DNA of 64,000 nt from Escarpia spicata (Eukaryota; Annelida; Polychaeta; Sabellida; Siboglinidae): the NCBI GenBank assembly GCA_963995525.1, contig OZ023206.1:4718795-4782794 (forward strand). Reading direction: 5' to 3'. Position 1 is the stretch's first letter. Every line of letters begins with the position of its first letter. A program made the position numbers and the translations under genes. Positions 13,879-24,590 of this stretch are shown piece by piece. A model generated the notes under the pieces. It ran no database searches, was not told the origin of the DNA, and was given only the letters and a program-made list of their open reading frames with translations.

Positions 13879-15515
13879 GATCCCTCCCGGTATGGGGCCA
13901 TATCCCTCCCGGTATGGGGCCATATCCCTCGCGGTATGGGGCCATATCCCTCGCGGTATGGGGCCATATCCCTCCCGGTATGGGGCCATATCCCTCCCGG
14001 TATGGGGCCATATCCCTCCCGGTATGGGGCCATATCCCTCCCGGTATGGGGCCATATCCCTCCCGGTATGGGGCCATATCCCTCCCGGTATGGGGCCATA
14101 TCCCTCCCGGTATGGGGCCATATCCCTCCCGGTATGGGGCCATATCCCTCCCGGTATGGGGCCATATCCCTCCCGGTATGGGGCCATATCCCTCCCGGTA
14201 TGGGGCCATATCCCTCGCGGTATGGGGCCATATCCCTCCCGGTATGGGGCCATATCCCTCGCGGTATGGGGCCATATCCCTCGCGGTATGGGGCCATATC
14301 CCTCCCGGTATGGGGCCATATCCCTCCCGGTATGGGGCCATATCCCTCGCGGTATGGGGCCATATCCCTCGCGGTATGGGGCCATATCCCTCCCGGTATG
14401 GGGCCATATCCCTCCCGGTATGGGGCCATATCCCTCCCGGTATGGGGCCATATCCCTCCCGGTATGGGGCCATATCCCTCCCGGTATGGGGCCATATCCC
14501 TCCCGGTATGGGGCCATATCCCTCGCGGTATGGGGCCATATCCCTCCCGGTATGGGGCCATATCCCTCCCGGTATGGGGCCATATCCCTCCCGGTATGGG
14601 GCCATATCCCTCCCGGTATGGGGCCATATCCCTCGCGGTATGGGGCCATATCCCTCGCGGTATGGGGCCATATCCCTCGCGGTATGGGGCCATATCCCTC
14701 CCGGTATGGGGCCATATCCCTCGCGGTATGGGGCCATATCCCTCCCGGTATGGGGCCATATCCCTCCCGGTATGGGGCCATATCCCTCGCGGTATGGGGC
14801 CATATCCCTCGCGGTATGGGGCCATATCCCTCCCGGTATGGGGCCATATCCCTCGCGGTATGGGGCCATATCCCTCGCGGTATGGGGCCATATCCCTCCC
14901 GGTATGGGGCCATATCCCTCGCGGTATGGGGCCATATCCCTCCCGGTATGGGGCCATATCCCTCCCGGTATGGGGCCATATCCCTCCCGGTATGGGGCCA
15001 TATCCCTCCCGGTATGGGGCCATATCCCTCGCGGTATGGGGCCATATCCCTCGCGGTATGGGGCCATATCCCTCCCGGTATGGGGCCATATCCCTCCCGG
15101 TATGGGGCCATATCCCTCCCGGTATGGGGCCATATCCCTCGCGGTATGGGGCCATATCCCTCGCGGTATGGGGCCATATCCCTCCCGGTATGGGGCCATA
15201 TCCCTCCCGGTATGGGGCCATATCCCTCGCGGTATGGGGCCATATCCCTCGCGGTATGGGGCCATATCCCTCCCGGTATGGGGCCATATCCCTCGCGGTA
15301 TGGGGCCATATCCCTCGCGGTATGGGGCCATATCCCTCGCGGTATGGGGCCATATCCCTCCCGGTATGGGGCCATATCCCTCGCGGTATGGGGCCATATC
15401 CCTCCCGGTATGGGGCCATATCCCTCGCGGTATGGGGCCATATCCCTCGCGGTATGGGGCCATATCCCTCCCGGTATGGGGCCATATCCCTCGCGGTATG
15501 GGGTCATATCCCTCG
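13879..15515. repeat. 22-bp minisatellite, about 74 copies, open in all six frames
   Basis: The unit is GGTATGGGGCCATATCCCTC followed by C or G and then C. Apart from that one C/G site, every copy I read is identical except near the last unit (GGGTCATAT). I count 44 C-type and 30 G-type full copies. The period of 22 bp is not a multiple of three, so each frame cycles through three units (22 residues, for example RYGAISLPVWGHIP on + and GYGPIPGGIWPHTGRDMAPY on -). No unit contains a stop in any of the six frames. It lies in intron 2, and I call no gene from it. Confidence 0.96.
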
Positions 15516-15654
15516 CTCTCTGTATAAGTCCTGTCCAACTACTTTCATTTCAGTCTCTTGTCTCAATTTCCCCGTTTTCCTTCTACTCGTTAGTGCCTGT
15601 AGCCGTACAAACGCAAGGACCAACGAAGCCAAACTGTATGTCCTTTATGTTGTA

Positions 15655-15905
15655 TTTGCATATGTTATTGTTGTTGCAGCTGTTATTATTGTTGCTGCTG
15701 TTATTGTTGTTGATGTTGGTACTTCTTATATTGGTGGTGTTGCTGCTGTTGTTGCATGTTACTATTTGTAATCCCGTTTACTGCTTCTGCTGCTGTTGCT
15801 GCTGCTGTTTTTGCTGCTGCTGTTGTTGTTGCTCTTGTTGCTGCTGCTTCTGCTGTTGTTGCTGCTGTTGCTGCTGTTGTTGCTAATGCTGCTGCTAACG
15901 TTCCT
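15655..15905. repeat. GCTGTT / GCTGCT trinucleotide-rich tract
   Basis: Imperfect GTT, GCT and GTTGCT triplets run up to the splice acceptor of exon 3. The Ala/Val or Cys runs translated here belong to the intron, not the protein. Confidence 0.88.
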
Positions 15906-15916
15906 CCGTGCTGCAG

Positions 15917-16826
15917 GTGCTGCGTGTGCCTGCGCCAGGCGACCTTCGAGGAGCCGCTGACGGTGACTGTGTCTCCGAGTGACATCAAAGTGGACACGCC
16001 GCCTGTCGTGCCTCTAGTCCGCCTCGACAGTGGCAGTGATGATGACGACGCCGCGGCGGCCGCTAACAGTGTGCGATCCATACCGGGCGTCGCCGTAGAC
16101 GCCTGCCCTGTCAGCTCGTCTCACCGCCGCGTCAGTACCGTCACTCTTGCGCCGCCCAGCAGCGTCCGCATCATTCTACCGGAGGACGCCGCGTCGTTCA
16201 GCTACGCCGAGGCGTACACGCCCGAGTACCTCGCCTCGTTGACTCCTCTCTTCCTCGCCGTCGCCGGCCGCTATGCCGAAGCTGTCGAGTTGCTCTTGGA
16301 CCACGGCGCCTGCCCCAACGTGCGCGACCGTCTTCACGGGTGTACGCCACTACACCTGACCGTCTCGGTGGCGTTCAACAGTTGGCCGTGCTCGCTATCG
16401 TTGCTGCGACACGGCGCACGCGTACACGTGCCCGACGCGCGCGGGGTCACGCCCTGTGACCTTTGCCCCCAGCTCGCTCAGGAGCAGATCCAGCTATTGC
16501 TGCATACGCTCCGACGCACGGCAGCCTCGGTGTCGCCACACACTGCGCGCAACCGTGCGCGGTTCGACATCTTCCGCGGCAAACGTCTCCGGCGCCGACG
16601 GGTGGCGAGCGACCCGAACCAACGCTCGCAGCGGAAGTACTCGTTCGTGTCCACCAACCAATCGGCGTGTTCCGTCATCTTCGGAAACTCTCACTCGGAT
16701 ATCGTCGCTAGTGATCGGCTGTCTTCGGCGGGCAGTTCGGGGATTGCCAATTACTGCATGGTGTACGGATCGGTAGGCCGGCCGAATGACATGGATGTAG
16801 ACGGCAGGACGGGTGACCCAGAAAGG
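15917..16826 (+). CDS. Ankyrin-repeat protein, exon 3 (two ankyrin repeats, basic C-terminal region)
   Basis: The exon starts after GTGCTGCAG; its first base completes the Arg codon split with exon 2. It encodes residues 277-580. The order is CCVCLRQATFEEPLTVTV, an acidic stretch SGSDDDDAAAAA at about 315, then YTPEYLASLTPLFLAVAGRY running into AEAVELLLDHGACPNV (an ankyrin repeat, about 385-412), GCTPLHLTVS ... SLLRHGARVHVPDARGVTP (a second repeat, about 418-450), helix EQIQLLLHTLRR, a basic patch GKRLRRRRVASDPNQRSQRK at about 500, and a Ser-rich tail. The donor AGG|GTAAGT at 16827 is near-consensus and phase 0, so the gene continues in an exon I cannot find. If unspliced the frame closes at about 16952. 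Likely a scaffold or adaptor; family not recognised. Confidence 0.8.
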
Positions 16827-17944
16827 GTAAGTGGAAACTTATGTTTTACCAATCGTGTGAGTATCCCACGTGTTTTAGCGCGCAAGTACACTGAAAACAA
16901 ATCAATATCGATGACCATGACGACGACAATAATAACAATACAAAAATGTTGACAGCTGTACCCATGACGATGATAATGGTTACAGAGAAAGCAGACGATG
17001 GTGATATTGATGTGACGTGGAGAACGAAGCACGCAGGTGTTACCTTTGTTTACTAAAGTGCGAGCATGTGGCGTCAACAGGGATCCGTTATACGAGAGTG
17101 TGTTCGCCTACAGTACCCAGTGCTGACAGCTGTGAGCGACTGTGCGCGTGGTGTGTCGTGTGTGTATGTGTGCGTTACGCAGTGCGTGCCTGTGTGCGTT
17201 GGCCATGTTGCCGGGCAACGGGCAATCTTATTGCCGATACATCCGTCGCTTCAGTGCCTGTCTCCGTTCCTCGCCCGGCGAAGGCTCACGATCCGGGTCC
17301 CCAAGCGACCGTGCGCTAATGACACGCGCCGTGCACTGTATCCGTAACGTCACCGTGTGTGTGATTTGTCGTAACCTTTCGTCCGTCAGTCGTAGAACAC
17401 ACATAAAACGTAGATGTTTTGTAGACGTCGGTGCTAGATTAGCGTACTGTCACTGCGAACTCATAATATTATCCAGGGAGGTGACGTACCAAGCATCGTC
17501 TGCCCCTTGATTGTAGCTCTGTAATTTGGAAGTAGCATATATTAATTGTGTCGGTCAATCAGATGGGCGCCGCGTGGCTGTATAACGCGCGTAGTCTTGT
17601 TGCACGTGTTGGTAATAGACCACTAATTTAGCCCTACTTCAGGGTTCCGTCTAATCGAACGAGGTGCGAGTGATTTTGAGGCGTTCTAGGTTTTCTGCAC
17701 CATGACATATAGTTATGAACTGGGAATTATACATTTTTTGATGTCTTCGCCAGATATGCTGGCAGTCTGTGATGTGTCATGCCACCCGTGTTGATTTTCA
17801 CGAAAACAAATTGTAGGATTTTGCCACAATTTTACAGCAAGTCGGTGACGTCACAATCACTATCGTACGCCAACGCATCTCTGTCTAGCACTAGAGATGC
17901 CTAGCACTAAAACAAATGTTAGCACGGGTGCTTGTTGAAATAAA
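16827..17944. other. Intronic or intergenic sequence after the ankyrin donor
   Basis: Starts with GTAAGTGG. I searched for a continuing exon and found no convincing one. GT-rich low complexity occurs at 17140-17200. Confidence 0.45.
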
Positions 17945-18125
17945 ATAATGGTCGGTCCCACAGGCGCGGGAACGAAATTAATTTTGGGGGGCTGCCGTAG
18001 ATTCGGCACCACAGCACTGTCGCAGTGACATCGGTAGACGGAGGGGGATACTGTTGAAAATGTTTCGCGAAATTCCAGGGGGAGCAGTTGCCCCCACTGT
18101 TCCCGCGCCTATGGGCGGTCCCCTG
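17945..18125. mobile_element. MITE-like inverted repeat
   Basis: CCCACAGGCGCGGGAAC at about 17957 is inverted at about 18099 as GTTCCCGCGCCTATGGG, with G-rich and C-rich stretches just inside each arm. The element would be about 180 bp with no coding capacity. Target-site duplication was not resolved. Confidence 0.5.
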
Positions 18126-18439
18126 TTGCCGTCATGGCGAACGAATCTGTCGGGCTGTCAGTTAACTCTGTCTGCCGTCACGTCAGACGACAGAAGCCAA
18201 CACGCCGCCCCACGCTGGCTTATATCGGCAAACTCACTCGCGCTTGTTTTCGCCGAATTATTCCTCTATCGATTTCGTCAATCAAACGGCGAATAGGCCA
18301 TTCGTTGACTGTTAGTCGTCAACGCGACTCGGCCGGCCGGCCTACGTGCACTGATGTCGGTTAGGGCGGTGTAGCAACTTGCGCTCGACCCCTCAAAAGA
18401 CTCTTACATTAAACGGAACGCCGATTTTCATTGGCTGAG

Positions 18440-21400
18440 TTAATGGCATGTCAAAATATACAGTAAACGGTCTTTAAATGTTGTAAAACGTTGTCATTTA
18501 ATAATTCATTAGGCCTATAAACTATGTTTTCATGCTATGCTGCCACTCTGGCACGCCGGTGTTGCAGCAAGTTGTCACGAACTTTCAAAGACTCGCTGAT
18601 TTTAATTTGCTGAGTTATTGGTAGCAAAAATGCCCGTCACCTGAAGGGATGTCTTGAACTGGTGGTAGATAACAGTCGTGACACTAATATTTACCAAATG
18701 TTAGAAAACACACAACATCGTTACATAGACACCACAACGCGCTCGCAGATACTCGTTGTTTGTTAAAAATGACGAAGGTCGGAGAGAATGTTACGTTCAC
18801 GTCAATCGATAGAGGCTAGTTGTGATAGTGTAGAATTATCAATTAGCTGTGTTACTGGCTGCGGTTAGACATAAGCATTCGTGTGTCAGCGTCTACTTCA
18901 TGTTGCCAAGTCTAATAGTCGTATAGCTGTGTTACTGGCTGAGGTTAGACATAAGCACTCGTGTGTCAGCGTCTACTTCATGTTGCCAAGTCTAATAGTC
19001 GTATAGCTGTGTTACTGGCTGAGGTTAGACATAAGCACTCGTGTGTCAGCGTCTACTTCGTGTTGTCAAGTCTAATAGTCGTATAGCTGTGTTACTGGCT
19101 GAGGTTAGACATAAGCACTCGTGTGTCAGCGTCTACTTCATGTTGCCAAGTCTAATAGTCGTATACCTGTGTTACTGGCTGAGGTTAGACATAAGCACTC
19201 GTGTGTCAGCGTCTACTTCATGTTGTCAAGTCTAATAGTCGTATACCTGTGTTACTGGCTGAGGTTAGACATAAGCATTCGTGTGTCAGCGTCTACTTCA
19301 TGTTGCCAAGTCTAATAGTCGTATACCTGTGTTACTGGCTGAGGTTAGACATAAGCACTCGTGTGTCAGCGTCTACTTCATGTTGTCAAGTCTAATAGTC
19401 GTATACCTGTGTTACTGGCTGAGGTTAGACATAAGCACTCGTGTGTCAGCGTCTACTTCATGTTGTCAAGTCTAATAGTCGTATAGCTGTGTTACTGGCT
19501 GCGGTTAGACATAAGCATTCGTGTGTCAGCGTCTACTTCATGTTGTCAAGTCTAATAGTCGTATAGCTGTGTTACTGGCTGAGGTTAGACATAAGCATTC
19601 GTGTGTTAGCGTCTACTTCATGTTGTCAAGTCTAAGAGTCGTATACCTGTGTTACTGGCTGAGGTTAGACATAAGCATTCGTGTGTCAGCGTCTACTTCA
19701 TGTTGTCAAGTCTAATAGTCGTATACCTGTGTTACTGGCTGAGGTTAGACATAAGCATTCGTGTGTCAGCGTCTACTTCATGTTGTCAAGTCTAAGAGTC
19801 GTATAGCTGTGTTACTGGCTGAGGTTAGACATAAGCATTCGTGTGTCAGCGTCTACTTCATGTTGTCAAGTCTAATAGTCGTATAGCTGTGTTACTGGCT
19901 GAGGTTAGACATAAGCATTCGTGTGTCAGCGTCTACTTCATGTTGTCAAGTCTAAGAGTCGTATACCTGTGTTACTGTCTGAGGTTAGACATAAGCACTC
20001 GTGTGTCAGCGTCTACTTCATGTTGTCAAGTCTAAGAGTCGTATAGCTGTGTTACTGGCTGCGGTTAGACATAAGCACTCGTGTGTCAGCGTCTACTTCA
20101 TGTTGCCAAGTCTAATAGTCGTATAGCTGTGTTACTGGCTGAGGTTAGACATAAGCACTCGTGTGTCAGCGTCTACTTCATGTTGTCAAGTCTAATAGTC
20201 GTATAGCTGTGTTACTGGCTGCGGTTAGACATAAGCATTCGTGTGTCAGCGTCTACTTCATGTTGTCAAGGCTAAGAGTCGTATAGCTGTGTTACTGGCT
20301 GCGGTTAGACATAAGCACTCGTGTGTTAGCGTCTACTTCATGTTGCCAAGTCTAAGAGTCGTATAGCTGTGTTACTGGCTGAGGTTAGACATAAGCATTC
20401 GTGTGTCAGCGTCTACTTCATGTTGCCAAGTCTAATAGTCGTATAGTTGTGTTACTGGCTGAGGTTAGACATAATCACTCGTGTGTCAGCGTCTACTTCA
20501 TGTTGCCAAGTCTAATAGTCGTATAGCTGTGTTACTGGCTGCGGTTAGACATAAGCATTCGTGTGTCAGCGTCTACTTCATGTTGTCAAGTCTAATAGTC
20601 GTATAGCTGTGTTACTGGCTGAGGTTAGACATAAGCACTCGTGTGTTAGCGTCTACTTCATGTTGCCAAGTCTAATAGTCGTATAGCTGTGTTACTGGCT
20701 GAGGTTAGACATAAGCATTCGTGTGTCAGCGTCTACTTCATGTTGCCAAGTCTAATAGTCGTATAGCTGTGTTACTGGCTGAGGTTAGACATAATCATTC
20801 GTGTGTCAGCGTCTACTTCATGTTGCCAAGTCTAATAGTCGTATAGCTGTGTTACTGGCTGAGGTTAGACATAAGCATTTGTGTGTTAGCGTCTACTTCA
20901 TGTTGCCAAGTCTAATAGTCGTATAGCTGTGTTACTGGCTGAGGTTAGACATAAGCACTCGTGTGTCAGCGTCTACTTCATGTTGCCAAGTCTAATAGTC
21001 GTATAGCTGTGTTACTGGCTGAGGTTAGACATAAGCACTCGTGTGTCAGCGTCTACTTTATGTTGCCAAGTCTAATAGTCGTATAGCTGTGTTACTGGCT
21101 GAGGTTAGACATAAGCACTCGTGTGTCAGCGTCTACTTCATGTTGCCAAGTCTAAGAGTCGTATAGCTGTGTTACTGGCTGCGGTTAGACTTAAGCACTC
21201 GTGTGTCAGCATCTACTTCATGTTGCCAAGTCTAATAGTCGTATAGCTGTGTTACTGGCTGAGGTTAGACATAAGCATTCGTGTGTCAGCGTCTACTTCA
21301 TATTGCCAAATATGTGGTGCAGTGGCCGTGTTCCCGACGAATTTGCCGCGCGCCCGTGGTACCTGCGAATCTTGACATATATGGGGTATTTTGAAAGAAA

Positions 21401-21610
21401 ATATATAGGTTTTCCATCCTATTCTAGGGATCGTAAATTAATCCCTGAAAGTTTGGCGCTCGAGGTTCAAGCCGTCTAACAGGAAAACGTTAACCTACCC
21501 GCATATGCAAGCTCAATTATTATGTAGATGTCAAAATATATAATAACGAGGGCTTTATATGTTGTAAAACGTTGTTATTTAATGCTATTGCTAAACTATG
21601 TATTGTCTAA
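18440..21610 (+). mobile_element. Interspersed element family A, copy inflated by an internal 80-bp array
   Basis: The left part (about 18620-18842) includes ATTTACCAAATGTTAGAAAA and GGTCGGAGAGAATGTTACG. The right part (21300-21480) includes CGAATTTGCCGCGCGC and GTTTGGCGCTCGAGGTTCAA. Both match the copies at 32440-32900, 34450-34985 (reverse), 36420-36955 (reverse) and 62965-63375, which carry the intervening segment only once. GTTGTAAAACGTTG occurs at both extremes (about 18480 and 21560), suggesting a direct repeat near the ends. There is no coding capacity, so it is a non-autonomous element of unknown superfamily. Confidence 0.75.
18843..21305. repeat. 80-bp minisatellite, about 31 copies
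   Basis: The unit contains GTATAGCTGTGTTACTGGCT, GAGGTTAGACATAAGCACTC, GTGTGTCAGCGTCTACTTCA and TGTTGCCAAGTCTAATAGTC. The period is exactly 80 bp throughout. Variable sites are few (AGCTG/ACCTG, GCATTC/GCACTC, TTGCC/TTGTC, TAATAG/TAAGAG) and are shuffled between copies. Short open frames repeating every 80 bp are artefacts. Confidence 0.97.
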
Positions 21611-21844
21611 TATACTGGGAGACGAAAGATCATATTTGTGGCACGTTTTGCTGGTAGATGTTATTAAAATATCGTAACATTCTAAACAAATCAATGTCCC
21701 AAAATTCGTCCATAAGAAAGTCGTTGCTCAAAAATGAAAACATTCCGTAAACCTGCAAGCGTGTTGGATCGGTTTTTGTTCCCGCATTTTTGAATTCCCT
21801 TATATTGTTTCTACGCATCACTAGTAACGTCTTGCAGCAACAGT

Positions 21845-21960
21845 AATGCAATTCACACATATAACCGTTATTAACATTGTTGACAAAGTCAAAGTTTGAC
21901 GGAGGTCACGTGCATGATTTTGGTTGTGACGTAGTCAATTATGACGTCACCCTTTTCAAT
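21845..21960. mobile_element. Family A terminal-type sequence
   Basis: The block GTAATGCAATTCACACATAT then AACCGTTATTAACATTGTTG and GGAGGTCACGTG recurs at 36130-36220, 37180-37260 and, inverted, at 63435-63520. It is read as the terminal portion of the same dispersed family or a companion foldback. Confidence 0.5.
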
Positions 21961-22177
21961 CATTGATGATTAATATTGGTTGATGAAAAACAATGAAGTT
22001 TTGTCTTGTCGGCCATGTTTGTCAGTCATTTTCTAGGTTTCATACATTTCTCACCAAAAACATTAAAACTTTAAGCCTTGTGACATGGCTTCAATGACAG
22101 TGAAACCATTTCTTCAAGATTGCTCAATTTTTTTAAATTAAAAGTCAATAATTCCATTACCATGGCATTACCATGGA

Positions 22178-22271
22178 TGCTTCCCAGAGAAGTCGAGATG
22201 GTGTTCGATTAAACAGTTGTGCCAGGGAGTAAATTGTAAAGCGCTTTGAGCAGTCTTGAGAATGGATACTA
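22178..22271 (+). mobile_element. SINE, 5' part of a copy split by a transposon
   Basis: GATGCTTCCCAGAGAAGTCG, then GAGATGGTGTTCGATT, GCCAGGGAGTAAATTGTAAA, GCGCTTTGAGCAGTCTTGAG and AATGGATAC match the SINE at 48180-48290. The copy is broken at 22271 and resumes at 23671. Confidence 0.8.
22267..22271. other. Target-site duplication TACTA, left copy
   Basis: TACTA occurs at 22267-22271 and again at 23671-23675, directly outside the inverted termini of the element between them. Confidence 0.6.
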
Positions 22272-23670
22272 TCAAAAATAGATAAGCGAGCGAAAAATTA
22301 ACAACTCGGGACATGTCCAAAATCACTCAATTCAGCGGTCGCTAGCAAACTTACGGTTCATCCAATCCCAAAAATATTGGTACCGTTTGAAAGATTACCT
22401 TTTCATCTACGTAGTAAATAGCACGGTTGATCATGTTAAAGTATATTTTCACCATTGTGTTTATCTGAAATGTGGTTGTTTTCATCCGCTTGAACTCAGC
22501 GAACGATGTTAGCGTCGGGTATTCTTCGCCATCTGTCGGCGAAACTGCACATTTCCTGTCAATCACCGCTGCGTTGCTATGGCATCGCACATGGCCGATC
22601 TCAGCAGTTGATATTTACATGTTAAGCTCCACCCATTTTTGCATGTCAAAAAAGATAGATTAAGTTTCACCGAATGTTGGCATTACATTAGCGATCGCCG
22701 GACGCTGACAGACAGTTTGTTTACATGTGTTTATGTCGTCTGCAAAGTGGGTGGAGTCTAAATAGCATGAAAACAAGAACTTATGAAGTATAATCACCTA
22801 CTCGGTTTCTGCCCTATCTGAGTGTCTGCCTCATTACAATTATATAGCTGGATCTCGTAATATATCGGACACAATGAGCAAAGGATGTCTACAAACTTGC
22901 AACAAAATTATTTGTGTCAAATTAAAACGAGGCAAACAGGTTTTTTACATATATTTTGATAGCGAACGCAGACCACGTGACTACAGTGCACCATGTCGAT
23001 GACGGTGATGTAAATAACCGTAATATTAAAATTTAGCGGACGAAATTGTAAGCAACTATTCACCCTAATCATCACAGAAATGTTAACGAACAGCCCGTGG
23101 AGTTTATACAGTGAATGCATTTTGAACACGATGAGGCAGAAACCGAATGCTTCCGTTTGGCGCATGAAGTGATTATCGTCTTACGAATATTGTAAGTATT
23201 TAACTAAAACAACTTATTTGACATTTCGTTTGCATTCCATTAATGCAATAAGTGGTTCTGATTAATAATATTGATACGTTGCTGAACGATTTTTTTTAAT
23301 GTTGGTGAAAACTGCATATTATGCTTGCGTAAGGCAGAAATCGAGTGGTCCAGTATACGCATGTCTGAAACCTATGCAAATTTGAATTTGCGCTCCTATC
23401 GGTAGATGGGTGAACTTTGTCGACGAAACAAGTTGGTTCGCTGGTGTGTAAAAGACTGGAAACAACATGATTGCAGATATGTGTGAAGGTTCTTGTAGGA
23501 ATTATTATCGGGAAACCACGTATGTGTTAGAATAACAGAAGGTGTAATCTTTCAAACGGTACCAAGATTTTTCGGATCGGATGAACCGTAAGTTTGCTAG
23601 CGACCACTGAACTGAATGGTTTTGGACATGTCCCGAGTTGTTCATTTTTCGCTCGCTTATCTATTTTTGA
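22272..23670. mobile_element. Non-autonomous DNA transposon with long (about 130 bp) terminal inverted repeats
   Basis: The left arm at 22272-22400 begins TCAAAAATAGATAAGCGAGC, then CAACTCGGGACATGTCCAAA, GTCGCTAGCAAACTTACGGT and GGTACCGTTTGAAAGATTAC. The right arm at about 23540-23670 is its reverse complement with roughly a dozen mismatches. The interior (about 1.1 kb) has no long frame and holds further inverted stretches, such as TCGGTTTCTGCC at 22802 against GGCAGAAACCG at 23133. A 5-bp direct repeat TACTA flanks it, inside a SINE whose two halves line up across the insertion. The transposase family cannot be named. Confidence 0.8.
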
Positions 23671-23710
23671 TACTATCTATATAAGAACGTACCTTTACTT
23701 TACTTTATCA
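23671..23710 (+). mobile_element. SINE, 3' tail of the split copy
   Basis: TACTATCTATATAAGAACGT then ACCTTTACTTTACTTTAT completes the SINE 3' tail interrupted at 22271. The tail ends in the same TATATAAGAAC + ACCTTTA pattern as the expanded SINE at 55115. Confidence 0.75.
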
Positions 23711-24459
23711 AAAAAACCATTGAGTAAATTTGCGCCAATGACATGTATATTATTAAAGAACTATAGGGATAACGTGACAAATCCCAGATATGTTTCTGCG
23801 AGCAATCGTCACCTTTGATAATAGTGTGCTCGTTGTGCGCGGTGAAGAAGCATTTACATAAGTAAACAACTAACTAAATGATCAATCACAATTGACCATG
23901 CGTTTGATTAGTATATGTGTTCTAAATAGACCGGTTGTATATACAACAACTAAATATATTCTCAATGATACTCGACACGTTATTTATCGGCCAAGAGGTC
24001 GCGAGAGACTAAATGCCAGATGCATGAATGAGTAATGACCGAATTGCATGTAATAAGCCTGCATGAATCAGCCTCTGTCAGCCGCACATTTCACCGAACG
24101 CTGCTCGGTCGTCTTTAATGCTTTTGCACGTAAAAGTGTCATTTCAATTTCCATCTTAATGTCTCTGTGCAAGAACCTCATTTACACGTTCCCCGCACCA
24201 CCCAATTAATTAATATTACATGCAGGTAAGTAGAAACTGCATTGCATGCATCTGCACATAGAAATATATCTGGTTAGGGCGAGATCACATTCGATCGGTC
24301 AGCAATGGTGGCTGATAAGGCGGAAACAGTTTTGCCTTCTTGAAATGCAACCTCTGTCCCTTATGTTAATGAAACATTTAAGCTCAGTGACTAGGATTGA
24401 CACAGCTAAAACCAGTATACAGAACACAGCAATTATCGACATGTACTGTATGTCAAATT
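23711..24459. other. No gene recognised
   Basis: AT-rich unique-looking sequence. I see no domain, RNA or repeat I can support. Confidence 0.45.
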
Positions 24460-24590
24460 TGCGGCATCAGTGGATGTTAGCATTATATAATTTCTAAATA
24501 TGCTGTTTTATCTAAGTATTTATTATGTGTATACCGACACATTGATTGAAGGTCTGAAATAAAGACTATTATTATTATTATTATTACAAG
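24460..24590 (+). mobile_element. Possible retroelement 3' tail ending in (ATT)n
   Basis: GAAGGTCTGAAATAAAGACT is followed by ATTATTATTATTATTATTAC. A short 3' end with an ATT microsatellite is common for truncated non-LTR or SINE copies. No coding part is attached, so the family is not assigned. A host polyadenylation region is an alternative. Confidence 0.35.

Larger units (their letters stand above)
8854..15916 (+). other. Intron 2 of the ankyrin gene, filled with tandem repeats and LINE fragments
   Basis: Donor GTCCGT at 8854. The acceptor end reads GCTAACGTTCCTCCGTGCTGCAG, with a branch-like CTAAC at about 15895 and AG at 15915-15916. Contents in order: a TTG/TTC-rich repeat, an L2 fragment, the long 21-bp array, a CR1 fragment, the 22-bp array and a GCTGTT-rich trinucleotide tract. 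About three quarters of this 7.06-kb intron is simple or tandem repeat. Confidence 0.75.

Noticed and set aside
13784..15886. Six overlapping frames of about 540-670 codons rich in GPYPSRYGAIS and GGIWPHTGRD
   Set aside because: All six frames are open because the 22-bp unit has no stop on either strand. The region lies in an intron between exons with matching phases.
17017..17510. Three overlapping frames of 90-120 codons after the ankyrin donor, considered as a continuing exon
   Set aside because: Translations are Cys/Arg/Val-rich without homology to ankyrin or to the preceding Ser-rich tail, and no good acceptor precedes them in phase 0.
18843..21305. CRISPR-like regular array
   Set aside because: Units are contiguous, with no unique spacers; the genome is animal and the unit belongs to an interspersed element.
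24246..24497. 83-codon + strand frame before an AATAAA and (ATT)n tail, possibly a 3' exon
   Set aside because: No domain, no splice acceptor of quality and ordinary AT-rich composition; the tail alone suggests a retroelement end instead.
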